Part shown: positions 1 through 7,424 of the stretch, in pieces
How positions within the stretch are numbered: position 1 is the first letter of the stretch
How the letters are laid out: each line of letters opens with the position of its first letter
Assembly (NCBI GenBank): GCA_027325115.1
Contig: DAHWFG010000638.1
Span: forward strand, 1 to 16,645
Length of the DNA stretch: 16,645 nt
Source of the DNA: JAKBCQ01 sp021807585
GTDB lineage: Bacteria > Planctomycetota > Planctomycetia > Isosphaerales > Isosphaeraceae
Direction of reading: 5' to 3'
Program-made: the position numbers and the translations under genes
The notes under the pieces: model-generated
Told to the model about the DNA's origin: nothing
Seen by the model: the letters and a program-made list of their open reading frames with translations, nothing else
The model's database searches: none

Positions 1-1
1 T

Positions 2-358
2 GGAACGAAAGAATTGAAGGTTCCGATTCGCGGCGAGATCACCGAACCGGTGGTCGCCGCGCCTCGGTTTATTGAATTATCGCCAGGTACGCCCGTTCGG
101 GTGATCTTGAGGCGAATCGATCGAAGAACCTTGGGTGAACCGACATCGATCGATGCGCCGCGCGGCGTGAGCGTGACGCTTCTGAAATCGAACGGTGGTT
201 CGACGCGCGTAGCCGAGATTAAACTCGACGATCCGTCTCTGTTTCCAGAGCGTGAAGGTTCCCATCGGATTCGGATCGGATGTTACTTCTCGGGCGAACG
301 ATGCGAAGTCGAATGCTTCGTCAAGTCTCGATCGACGCATAACAATCGTTCGGAGTGA
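2..358 (+). CDS. C-terminal part of a DUF1573-type exported protein (cut by left edge)
   Basis: The frame is open to the left edge and ends at TGA 356-358, so only the last 118 or so residues are present. They begin GTKELKVPIRGEITEP, which matches the usual end of a DUF1573 Ig-like repeat ('k.v.I.v.G.i.p'); the intact DUF1573 protein at 6312-7400 has the equivalent KPIRIHLNGKIIPEF. A further beta-rich domain follows with one CYF/CEVECF pair of cysteines. The TTG at 14 is an internal leucine rather than a start, because family similarity begins before it. DUF1573 domains are ASH/Ig-like folds in exported or lipid-anchored proteins; a molecular function is not established. The gene lies 76 bases upstream of the Cys-rich gene, the same relative place as the decayed DUF1573 gene in the second module copy. 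Family assignment rests on short motif similarity. Confidence 0.7.
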   Translation, partial: GTKELKVPIRGEITEPVVAAPRFIELSPGTPVRVILRRIDRRTLGEPTSIDAPRGVSVTLLKSNGGSTRVAEIKLDDPSLFPEREGSHRIRIGCYFSGERCEVECFVKSRSTHNNRSE

Positions 359-434
359 ATTTACCGATCGATCCACGTTAATTCGTTCGGTTTCGGATTT
401 CTGATCGATCAATAGCAAAGCAAGGAGATCGTCG

Positions 435-794
435 ATGTCGAACGGCACGTTTTCAGTCGTCAAAGTATTTCGTTTCATCGTCTTGTCGATCGCCGTCGTT
501 ATTTCAGTGTTCGCGTTCATGGCGCGAAATGGCAAGAGTCAATCGGGATCGGTTTCGAATGCTATTTGTACACCCAATAATATTCCGAAAAATTCAGGTT
601 TTGCGTGCAACGCCTGTTTGACAAAAATCTACTATTCCACAACATGCGCTGGGAACGCATGTTGGTCGATTATGTGTTTAGGCAGCACTATGTATCTTTC
701 TCAAACTTGCGCCTACAATAAAGGGACGAATTGCAATCAAACAGGAACGAGTGCCGCTTACGTCTGTAATTCAGGTGGAAGCAATCAATCCTGA
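435..794 (+). CDS. Small Cys-rich secreted or membrane-anchored protein, possibly prematurely terminated
   Basis: A 119-residue protein with AAGGAG at 422-427, seven bases before the ATG. Residues about 11-29 form one hydrophobic segment (FRFIVLSIAVVISVFAF) that could be a signal peptide or anchor. The rest is rich in Ser, Thr, Asn and Gly and holds nine cysteines, several in CNAC/CAGNAC spacing, which suggests disulfides outside the cytoplasm. I recognise no named family. The frame stops at TGA 792-794 but then stays open for 42 codons with four more cysteines, ending at TAA 921-923, so the gene may be interrupted. A fragment with the same style of ending (CYCYGTDLGPCACC) is at 4921-5028 in the second module copy. 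It sits between a DUF1573 gene and a LolA-like gene. The function is unknown; being a substrate for the neighbouring glycosyltransferase is only a hypothesis. Confidence 0.75.
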   Translation: MSNGTFSVVKVFRFIVLSIAVVISVFAFMARNGKSQSGSVSNAICTPNNIPKNSGFACNACLTKIYYSTTCAGNACWSIMCLGSTMYLSQTCAYNKGTNCNQTGTSAAYVCNSGGSNQS

Positions 795-923
795 TACAAA
801 TGGGGTGGGGGGACATCGAATTGCGTATCGTCAACCGGGTCGTGCTCCTCGCCTCCGTGCACTAATGGAACAGGAATGAAATCCGGATCATCATCTTCAT
901 ACTATGCGACATGCACGCCCTAA
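795..923 (+). other. In-frame continuation of the Cys-rich gene after the TGA codon
   Basis: Directly after TGA 792-794 the same frame reads 42 codons (starting YKWGGGTSNC, ending SYYATCTP) to TAA 921-923. The composition matches the part before the TGA: Ser, Thr, Gly and Pro rich with cysteines at 822, 843, 858 and 912. Simple explanations are a nonsense mutation (for example TGG or TGC/TGT to TGA) or translational recoding. Other genes here, such as dnaE and the first glycosyltransferase gene, use TGA as a normal stop, so genome-wide reassignment is excluded. I see no convincing selenocysteine hairpin after the TGA. Confidence 0.6.
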
Positions 924-971
924 TGTAAATCATCACCTCTTACTGATCGTTATCGAATGAAAGGTTGCGCG

Positions 972-2111
972 ATGGTTACTTTATATCTCACATTCTTGAT
1001 GTCGACGATCCATTCGGTCCTGGGATCCATCGATCACGATCGATCCTCGTTCACAATCGACGAGGTGATTCAGAACGTAAGATTGAATGAAAATCTCTAT
1101 AGAAACCTTGAGATCGTCGAGGAATATCACTACAAGCTATTCGATGCGAAATTCCTTCCGCCCGACGCGCTGAAAAGCATCGAAGAAACGTCTCACTGCG
1201 TTTATCAAGACAATCTCTACTACGTGAGGGATAAGCGATTCACGAAGGAGATCTCGGGGGCATCAAGCGAGGGCGTCGATTTGGTCGGATACGACGGATC
1301 GAAGACCGTCATGGTGAACAGACAGCCGATCGCCAATATTCGAGACGGGAGATACGATGGCTATGGTTATTTATATCCGCATACGAATTTGTTCGCTTCG
1401 GATTGGCTGGTTCGAGTGAAACTTTCCGAATTTCTCGCCGGAGATCCGGATTTGAAAACAAACACACTCGCGGAATATTTATCGAATTATATTGTTCCCA
1501 AGTCATTCGTCGAGCACGAGGAAATTGTCGACGGATTACATTCAATCAAAATTAAAATAGAAGAACGTTTGCGCCATGATCACGATAAGGATAATCCGGC
1601 GAACATGCTGCTATCCGTTATGTATTTATGGCTGGCGATCGAACGAAACTATCTCCCCATCAAAGCCGAAAGATATTATACGAAATATGAACTAAATCGC
1701 CCGATGGAGTCGGGATCGACCGTCGAATGGAAAGAGATCGAAACTGGAATCTGGTTTCCCATCAGATGCAAATATGATGTTTATGATGGGGAAAGATTTC
1801 TTGAAGAGAAAAAGTATTTATTATCTAATACAAGTATGCATCATTATGCCGTCGTTGATTTGCATCCGCATCGGCCGAAATCGTTTTTCGCGAACATTCC
1901 CATTCCCGACGGATACACCGTCTACGTCGTGAATAATACGGGCGGCATTCTTAAATCCTACGTTCAAGGTGGACGGAAAGATTTGGATCAATCATATTTG
2001 GGAGTGAATCGAGTAAAAACCGGATTGATTCTGTTTATCGCCACGCTCGCGGTCGTGATTTGTTTCCTGATCATTCGATATTTCGTCAAGCGATGGAAAC
2101 GCCTTCGTTAA
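972..2111 (+). CDS. Secreted LolA/RseB-like protein with C-terminal membrane anchor
   Basis: A 379-residue protein from ATG 972, chosen because AAAGG (960-964) lies seven bases upstream and the protein then opens with a normal signal peptide (MVTLYLTFLMSTIHSVLG). An in-frame ATG at 957 has no ribosome binding site. After a short linker comes FTIDEVIQNVRLNENLYRNL and alternating beta strands. This resembles the LolA/RseB N-terminal fold (a half-barrel binding lipids or lipoproteins) seen in many planctomycete exported proteins, but the match is by pattern only. Residues near the C-terminus form one transmembrane helix (TGLILFIATLAVVICFLII) followed by KRWKRLR, so the bulk is predicted outside the membrane with a short basic cytoplasmic tail. 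It is the positional counterpart of 5171-6283. GC is lower than in dnaE. The function is unknown. Confidence 0.8.
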   Translation: MVTLYLTFLMSTIHSVLGSIDHDRSSFTIDEVIQNVRLNENLYRNLEIVEEYHYKLFDAKFLPPDALKSIEETSHCVYQDNLYYVRDKRFTKEISGASSEGVDLVGYDGSKTVMVNRQPIANIRDGRYDGYGYLYPHTNLFASDWLVRVKLSEFLAGDPDLKTNTLAEYLSNYIVPKSFVEHEEIVDGLHSIKIKIEERLRHDHDKDNPANMLLSVMYLWLAIERNYLPIKAERYYTKYELNRPMESGSTVEWKEIETGIWFPIRCKYDVYDGERFLEEKKYLLSNTSMHHYAVVDLHPHRPKSFFANIPIPDGYTVYVVNNTGGILKSYVQGGRKDLDQSYLGVNRVKTGLILFIATLAVVICFLIIRYFVKRWKRLR

Positions 2112-2149
2112 AGATCTGAATCAACGTACGGCGACGGTTTTCGGATCTT
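2111..2149 (+). terminator. Possible hairpin after the LolA-like gene
   Basis: AAGATCTGAA (2111-2120) can pair with TTCGGATCTT (2140-2149) over ten positions with one G-U pair, starting at the last base of the stop codon. The loop may pair further (CGT...ACG). No T-run follows, so this is at best a weak or factor-dependent terminator or an mRNA-stabilising stem. Confidence 0.3.
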
Positions 2150-2182
2150 GAATCTCATATATAATCATAGAATGATATATCT

Positions 2183-4120
2183 GTGCGAAAACCATTTGCT
2201 AAAATTGCGATTGCGACTCGAATCTTCGATCGTCGAACGATATTGGCGATCATCTCGATCTTTCATGTATTCCTCTTAATACACGGCGTCGGCCGGCAAT
2301 TCCTCGTCGTCGACGAGACGGCGCACGTTCCAGCGGGGCTTTCCCATTGGAAAACGGGCGAATTCGGCCTCTACCGCGTCAACCCTCCCTTGCCTCGGAT
2401 GATCGCGGTCGTTCCCTTATTATTCGATCGATCCCGATTCGATTTCGATCGCGTTCAGGCGAGTCCCGGAACGCGCGTCGATTTCGAAGTTGGTCGCGAT
2501 TTCGCCAAATTCCACGGAGATCGTTATCTCAGCCTCGTCCGAAAAGCTCGGTACGCGGGAATCGGCTGGTCGGTCTTGGGCGGATTGCTCATCTTCCGCT
2601 GGAGCAAGGAACTTTACGGCGCCGCCGCGGGGCTCGTCTCGTCGGCGCTCTGGTTCTTCGACCCGACCGTTCTGGCTTTCTCCCAACACGTCGTCCCCGA
2701 TGTCCCCGCCGCGGTCGCGGGGCTCGGCGCAACCTACCTCTTCTGGAAATACCTCCTCAACCCGCGCCTTGACAAGGCTATCTTCGCCGGCCTTGGGCTC
2801 GGAATCGCCTTGCTCACCAAGTTCACCCTCGTCGTCTTGTTCCTCATTTGGCCGATGATCGCGATCGTTCATCTCGCCGGATATCAACCCAAAGCCGACG
2901 ACAATCTCCACATCCTCACCAAACGAGCCTTGACGCGCATCGCTCAAACGGTCTTGATTGTCATCATGAGCCTCTATCTTATCAATCTCGGATATTTCTT
3001 CGCCGACGCCTTCCGTCCACTCGGGAAATTCTCGTTTCAAAGCCGATTGTTGAGCGGTCGACCCGCGGGTATATCATTCCGACATTCGCCCGGCGAGAAT
3101 CGATTTCGCGGGACTCGACTCGAAAACGTTCCCTTTCCCCTCCCCGCCGAGTTTTTGCAAGGGATCGACGCGCAACGCGTCGACTTTGAAAACGGCTTCC
3201 CGTCGTATCTCGACGGTCAATGGCGCAATCGCGGCTGGTATCGATACTATGTTCATGCGCTTTTGGTCAAGGAGCCGATCGGAACGATCGCTCTCGTCGT
3301 CGCGAGCGTTTTTCTCGCGCTCATCCGCGATCGATCCTCGGCCCGCGCCGTCGACGAGGCGACCTTGCTCATCCCGGCGATCGTGATCCTCGCGTTCGTG
3401 AGTTCACAAATCGGCTTTAACCATCATATGAGATACATCTTGCCGATGTTTCCGTTTTTGGCGATTTCGGCGGGAAAGCTCGCACGTTATTGCAACGCGT
3501 CGACATGGGCGATCGGAGCGGTCGTTTCGGGTTTGCTCGCATGGTCGATCGGTTCGACTTTGGCGATCGCGCCGCATTGGATGTCGTATTTCAACGAGGC
3601 CGCGGGAGGGCCCGAACGGGGTCACGATCACCTCGTCGATAGCAACATCGATTGGGGTCAAGATCTGTTATATTTGAAGGAATGGCTTATCAAGCATCCC
3701 GAGGCGAGGCCGCTTGGTCTCGCGTTTTTTCATATGCTCGATCCCAAGCCTTACCTGAATGTTGATTTTACGATTCCTCCGCTCGCTCCCGATCCGGCTC
3801 AATCTTACACCCAAGAACAACTGGAAAAACTCGGGCATCATCCGGGATATTTCGCGATCAGCGTCGGCTACCTTCGAGGGATCACGTTCTCGGCGCCCGA
3901 CGGCGAGGGAGGGTTCCGATGGATCCCCAGACACGATTCGTTCACGTATTTTCAGTCGTTCACGCCGATCGCACGCGCGGGGTATTCGATTTACATCTAT
4001 CATATCACGCTCGACGAGGCGAACGCGGCGCGGCGAAAGATGGGCCTGCCTCCTTTATCGCAGGAAAACTCACGGGAATCGGACGAGGCCGTTCACAACG
4101 GATCGGCGCGTGCTCCTTGA
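2183..4120 (+). CDS. GT-C family (PMT/ArnT-like, GT39-type) membrane glycosyltransferase, copy A
   Basis: A 645-residue multi-spanning membrane protein. GT-C enzymes transfer a sugar from a polyprenyl-phosphate carrier to a protein or lipid outside the membrane. The N-terminal helix (about residues 20-35) is followed by the expected acidic pair D44-E45 in the first external loop (VVDETAHVPAG), then RVNPPLPRM (about 65-73), in the position of the catalytic Asp of this clan. Many hydrophobic helices follow, then conserved HHMRYILPMFPF and a C-terminal extracellular stretch with HLVDSNIDWGQDLLYLKEW (D486; DWGQD 490-494). GTG 2183 is chosen because it gives the same length as copy B (646 aa), although no clear ribosome binding site precedes it. 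The gene is GC-rich, unlike copy B; about 68% of bases in 2701-2760 are G or C. Substrate and acceptor cannot be told from sequence. Confidence 0.88.
   Translation: MRKPFAKIAIATRIFDRRTILAIISIFHVFLLIHGVGRQFLVVDETAHVPAGLSHWKTGEFGLYRVNPPLPRMIAVVPLLFDRSRFDFDRVQASPGTRVDFEVGRDFAKFHGDRYLSLVRKARYAGIGWSVLGGLLIFRWSKELYGAAAGLVSSALWFFDPTVLAFSQHVVPDVPAAVAGLGATYLFWKYLLNPRLDKAIFAGLGLGIALLTKFTLVVLFLIWPMIAIVHLAGYQPKADDNLHILTKRALTRIAQTVLIVIMSLYLINLGYFFADAFRPLGKFSFQSRLLSGRPAGISFRHSPGENRFRGTRLENVPFPLPAEFLQGIDAQRVDFENGFPSYLDGQWRNRGWYRYYVHALLVKEPIGTIALVVASVFLALIRDRSSARAVDEATLLIPAIVILAFVSSQIGFNHHMRYILPMFPFLAISAGKLARYCNASTWAIGAVVSGLLAWSIGSTLAIAPHWMSYFNEAAGGPERGHDHLVDSNIDWGQDLLYLKEWLIKHPEARPLGLAFFHMLDPKPYLNVDFTIPPLAPDPAQSYTQEQLEKLGHHPGYFAISVGYLRGITFSAPDGEGGFRWIPRHDSFTYFQSFTPIARAGYSIYIYHITLDEANAARRKMGLPPLSQENSRESDEAVHNGSARAP
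3965..4052 (+). repeat. 88-base near-identical tract shared with 9210-9297
   Basis: This stretch encodes the C-terminal ARAGYSIYIYHITLDEANAA region of the copy A glycosyltransferase. It matches 9210-9297 with two mismatches (86 of 88 by eye), far above the similarity of much of the two genes. It is best explained by gene conversion or recent recombination between the tandem copies. Confidence 0.85.
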
Positions 4121-4239
4121 GGTTTTCCCGTGGACGGTTCGGCGACTTCTTGCATCTTTCCTTTGTCGGTTGTAGAATCCATGAATCGTGTCGCTCGCTT
4201 GCGGCGATGCTCCCCGATCGCTTCCTTCGAGATCAACCG

Positions 4240-4497
4240 ATGGCTTCACGTCGAATCGAGCATCGAGCCTTGGCGGCCGCACTCGGATGCGGGTGGTCAA
4301 TGATATCGTCGTCGACTGGGCCGGGTCGATCTCGCGGCGATCAGATGAAGACCGACTTTTTCAAGAAGGTTCACGCTCGGCTGCTGTTTCGAACAAGCAA
4401 CAGCGCCTGCAAGGGGAAAGTGGAGATTGAACGATCGGATTTGCGCGACAATTGCGATTTTCGACATTCCGCGAACAAAAATGAGGAGGGTTATTGA
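4240..4497 (+). pseudogene. Truncated relic of the ConA-like gene (copy A counterpart of 9487-10302)
   Basis: The frame from ATG 4240 reads 85 residues to a stop at 4495-4497. Residues about 36-70 (MKTDFFKKVHARLLFRTSNS, then ACKGKVEIERSDLRD) align with residues 34-68 of the intact protein at 9487 (RVDFSKTDLDRLLFRTIKS, then AGKGKWSFESGGLRA). At base level CGGCTGCTGTTTCG is identical in both. The ATG sits 119 bases after the glycosyltransferase stop, against 121 in copy B, and that spacer is itself similar. Similarity ends near 4446; about 200 codons of the intact gene are missing, which suggests a deletion junction there. The N-terminal hydrophobic signal is degraded. It is probably non-functional. 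Confidence 0.7.
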
Positions 4498-4576
4498 TGG
4501 TGCTTTCTTCGCTTCATAGGCTACATCATCGTTTTGATTTTCTTGATTTCGCATCAAGTGTCGGAGGTTCATTTCG

Positions 4577-4917
4577 ATGGAAAGCGGTCGTCTCAGGAAC
4601 AACCATCGGCTTTATCTCTGGGCGATTTTGCCCGCCCTGTGGCAAGGGGCGTGCGTTCCATCGGATGCAAGATCGAAAATCCCACCCATCCCTTCCCTCT
4701 GCAATTCGGTGTCCGATCGCTCAACAATGCAACCGCAAGATCGATCCTGAACTTCTCTCTTTGAGGAATTCGACTTCGGGACGTGTGACATCAGTCATGT
4801 TAAAAATTCGCAATCGCCATTTCGATCCCATGACCATCGATCGCGTTAAATCGAGTTGTCCGTGCCTAATGGTCAAAGTCTTACCGGTTCGATTGGGCGC
4901 CTGTGAATCCTTAACGC
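4577..4917 (+). pseudogene. Broken DUF1573 lipoprotein gene (nonsense plus one-base insertion, 3' end lost)
   Basis: GGAGG (4563-4567) precedes ATG 4577 by nine bases. The frame starts like a lipoprotein signal (RLYLWAILPALWQGAC) and then meets TGA at 4748-4750. The same frame resumes with TSLFEEFDFGT. Dropping one T at 4784 joins it to the next frame as FDFGTVTSVMLKIRNR, then DPMTIDRVKSSCPCLMVKV, an unmistakable DUF1573 core ('fdfGtv...l.irN....l.i..v.sSCpC'). The gene therefore carries one nonsense codon and one +1 insertion. Similarity ends near 4917 and sequence from a Cys-rich gene follows, so the 3' half was deleted. It is the copy B positional equivalent of the DUF1573 gene ending at 358. 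Confidence in the DUF1573 core is high; the exact signal peptide is less certain. Confidence 0.75.
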
Positions 4918-4920
4918 TAA

Positions 4921-5028
4921 TGGAACGATACGTGCGGCCCGTTAAGCACGTATCAATGTAACGGGACTACACCAGGAGGATCGACTTGTTACTGTTACGG
5001 TACCGATTTAGGGCCGTGCGCGTGTTGA
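4921..5028 (+). pseudogene. 3' fragment of a Cys-rich secreted protein gene
   Basis: After a TAA at 4918-4920 this frame reads 35 residues (WNDTCGPLSTYQCNGTTPGG, then STCYCYGTDLGPCACC) to TGA 5026-5028. Seven of the 35 residues are cysteines, and Thr, Gly and Asn are abundant, as in the 435-794 protein. It lies between the broken DUF1573 gene and the LolA-like gene of copy B, exactly where the Cys-rich gene sits in copy A. No start codon with a ribosome binding site is visible, so it is read as the surviving 3' end after a deletion that removed the DUF1573 3' half and the Cys-rich 5' half. A very small expressed peptide cannot be excluded. Confidence 0.6.
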
Positions 5029-5170
5029 CTTGATCGTTCGGGTTGATTTTCGAACGGATTGATCATCGGCAACGTGGTCCATTTTCTTTCTGTCGTATCG
5101 ATCTCCTCGAATCGATCGATTGAGGAGATCGAAACGATCATCATCGATTCATCGAAGATTGGAGAATGCT

Positions 5171-6283
5171 ATGACGTCACTCGTTCTGCTCGCATCCGTC
5201 GCGATTCTGAATTTGGCCGATCAAGATCATGCGATGTCGTTGGACGAAGTCGTTCGCGCCAATCAGGCCGCGATCGATGGGATTCGAACCCTCAAGATTC
5301 ACGTCAAAGAGTATCAACCCGATCCGAAGACAAGATCGAGCCAGATCATACTAGCGACCGATTATATCTACACATTCAGTGGTAACGAACAACGCACGAC
5401 TGAAACAAATTATCTCATTCCCGTGACCAAATCCGGAGATCATTTGGGCATACGCGACACTTACAATGGACCAACGGTACGTAAAAGTATCGTCGGGTAC
5501 GATCCCCGAAACCCGCCCAAACTTGGAGAAACGAGTTACACGAGATCGCAGGGAGAGATCGGCCCGAGCCGAACGAACGAGACCGGTCTGGGGATGAACA
5601 CCAAGGGCAGACTGTTAATTGAGGCTCTTTACGCCTTCCATACATGGCCGCTTAAGGATCTTGTTAAATCATCCACGTCGGCACGGATCGTCGCCACTCC
5701 CTCGACTTCGTCCCGAAAGTGCTATGAGCTATCGATTCAACGGAAAGATCCCGAGTTGGACCTTCTGATCAGCGTCGATCCCGCCTTGAATTTTATGATT
5801 CGGAGGGAGGATCTGTCCGTTAAGTTTTCAAAGAATCACACGGTCAAGGCTGCCATCGAGGCCGATCGGTATCAAGATTGCGGAGACGGTGTTTTTATCC
5901 CGTTGGAAGTTCGTACCGAGACGACGGAGCGAGGAAAGACTCATCAAGCGTATATTAAAAATGAAATTATGATTTGCAACAAAGATTTACCGCCGGATGC
6001 TTTTGAGATGAAATTTCCCGACTGGCTGACGGTGGTCGATGATAATGGAAAGATCTATATCTGGGGAGAAAACGACAAACCACGTAAAACTTTCGATTCC
6101 ATTGATAAATTCATGGAATGGTATATTCCTCGTCATCCCGATCCGTCACGAAGTTTGTACAAGAGAGATTGGTCAAATTCATCTTGGACGATCGTCATTT
6201 TCAACGTAGTCGTCGTCGCATTGATAACGTCGATCGTCATTTACCGAAGGCGTAGAATGCGAGCGAAAAGTAAATCGTCTTAA
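5171..6283 (+). CDS. Secreted LolA/RseB-like protein with C-terminal membrane anchor, copy B
   Basis: A 370-residue protein. ATG 5171 is preferred over the upstream TTG at 5120 because GGAG (5161-5164) lies six bases before it and the product then opens with a signal peptide (MTSLVLLASVAILNLADQ). MSLDEVVRANQAAIDGIRTL begins a fold resembling LolA/RseB-type carriers (helix, then long antiparallel strands); this is pattern-level evidence. Near the end a transmembrane helix (TIVIFNVVVVALITSIVIY) is followed by a basic tail (RRRRMRAKSKSS), as in the 972-2111 protein, its positional counterpart. Direct sequence similarity between the two is low, so they may be old paralogs or analogues. It is followed after 28 bases by the DUF1573 gene, probably in one operon. 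The function is unknown. Confidence 0.82.
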   Translation: MTSLVLLASVAILNLADQDHAMSLDEVVRANQAAIDGIRTLKIHVKEYQPDPKTRSSQIILATDYIYTFSGNEQRTTETNYLIPVTKSGDHLGIRDTYNGPTVRKSIVGYDPRNPPKLGETSYTRSQGEIGPSRTNETGLGMNTKGRLLIEALYAFHTWPLKDLVKSSTSARIVATPSTSSRKCYELSIQRKDPELDLLISVDPALNFMIRREDLSVKFSKNHTVKAAIEADRYQDCGDGVFIPLEVRTETTERGKTHQAYIKNEIMICNKDLPPDAFEMKFPDWLTVVDDNGKIYIWGENDKPRKTFDSIDKFMEWYIPRHPDPSRSLYKRDWSNSSWTIVIFNVVVVALITSIVIYRRRRMRAKSKSS

Positions 6284-6311
6284 GTGTCGCTGGATAATCA
6301 AGGAGACGTTT

Positions 6312-7400
6312 ATGAAATTTATCTCAGTATGTTTCATCATGGTCGTTGCGATCATTGTATTCTCGATTATTTCAGTTCTCACGTATTTTTGCAAGACTAA
6401 AATGCCGATTGTTTTCGTCCCCGATGTTAAAGAGTATAGTTTTCGAGATTATTTTATATCCGGAGAGCGAATTCAGTTTGTAACAAATCTAGAGAATATA
6501 TCAAACACTACCATTGAAGTATCCGGTATTGATCGGACCTGCGGTTGTATGATTTTTGATGATCAAGATCGGATCACTTTTCCATTATTTTTAAAACCAG
6601 GTGAAAAATTACCGGTCCATGTCGATATTGATACAAATGGCAAGTCAGGCCTTAACATATTTGGACTCAGAGCGAAGATCGCGTCCAATTCCAAGAATTC
6701 TCTGATAGTTTCCGCGTCTTTTCATCTTTCCGCATATCTTTTTTCCACCTTACAGGCGATTCCAAATACTATTACTAAAGATGTTCACAAATCACGTACC
6801 GATTCAGAAATACATTTCAATATCGTGCTTACCGATGATCGACCCGGTAAAGTCGCCGTTGTTGATCGGATTGAATTTAGTACCCCTGATCGATTCCGAT
6901 TCGATTTGAAACCGATCCACGGCATGATCCCCGATTCTCAAACGGGATCTATCCGAAAGAATCGATTATCGTTGAACATTCGTTACATACCTCCGGATAA
7001 TGCGGATGAATATGAAGAATCTATTAAAGTGACGACCGACGAACCGAGGGCCAAACCGATTCGGATTCATTTGAACGGAAAGATCATTCCCGAATTTGAG
7101 TTCCATCCGAGCAAATTGATTTTCACAGAACAGAAATTAGGAATGAAGGATTCGAGAGTCGTCGAATATCGATATGATGATGAAGATTATAAAGAGATTA
7201 AACCGATTGATATTCCTAAATGTTATTTCATCGATGATATTTCCAGCATTAAGGGAGTTCGCATGTTTCGGATCACATTGATATCATCGGATCTCTCCGA
7301 ATATCCTTCTTCGATTCCTTTTCTTATAAGAAAAAATAATATGAAAGTCTTTCTTCCCGTTAATGTTCTCACGAATTCGAGCCGATCATTTTCTCGATAA
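6312..7400 (+). CDS. Membrane-anchored DUF1573 (ASH/Ig-like) protein
   Basis: A 362-residue protein with AAGGAG (6300-6305) before ATG 6312. Residues 3-27 form an N-terminal transmembrane anchor or uncleaved signal. Residues about 38-150 are a DUF1573 domain with the family hallmark IDRTCGCM (C77, C79) and the preceding NLENISNTTIEV strand. Two more beta-sandwich regions follow (about 155-255 and 255-362), the second opening with KPIRIHLNGKIIP. DUF1573 modules are envelope-facing and often occur with other planctomycete surface proteins; no activity is established. The base composition is clearly AT-richer than dnaE (21 of 60 bases are G or C in 6421-6480). It is tightly placed: 28 bases after the LolA-like gene and 24 before the glycosyltransferase start, so co-transcription is likely. 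Copy A has no gene at this position. Confidence 0.85.
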   Translation: MKFISVCFIMVVAIIVFSIISVLTYFCKTKMPIVFVPDVKEYSFRDYFISGERIQFVTNLENISNTTIEVSGIDRTCGCMIFDDQDRITFPLFLKPGEKLPVHVDIDTNGKSGLNIFGLRAKIASNSKNSLIVSASFHLSAYLFSTLQAIPNTITKDVHKSRTDSEIHFNIVLTDDRPGKVAVVDRIEFSTPDRFRFDLKPIHGMIPDSQTGSIRKNRLSLNIRYIPPDNADEYEESIKVTTDEPRAKPIRIHLNGKIIPEFEFHPSKLIFTEQKLGMKDSRVVEYRYDDEDYKEIKPIDIPKCYFIDDISSIKGVRMFRITLISSDLSEYPSSIPFLIRKNNMKVFLPVNVLTNSSRSFSR

Positions 7401-7424
7401 TCGATCGTGTTTAAGGAGATAGGC

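Noticed and set aside
804..812. G-rich run after the TGA as a programmed frameshift or phase-variation tract
   Set aside because: The informative frame is the same before and after the run, so no frame change is needed.
792..850. Selenocysteine insertion element after the TGA
   Set aside because: The sequence after the TGA is G-rich with few pairing options; no stem with a suitable apical loop was found by eye.
2160..2165. Perfect TATAAT before the first glycosyltransferase gene
   Set aside because: No acceptable -35 at 16-18 bases upstream and only 17 bases to the start codon; not called as a promoter.
4497..4961. Open frame of 155 codons with a strong AGGAGGG site upstream, as an intact gene
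   Set aside because: Its first 90 residues look like non-protein sequence, while the DUF1573 core at its end connects by a one-base correction to the frame starting at 4577. It is read as part of the broken DUF1573 gene.
5025..5056. TTGACT overlapping the Cys-rich stop and a small stem CGTTCG/CGAACG
   Set aside because: No -10 at the right distance and the stem is only six base pairs without a T-run.
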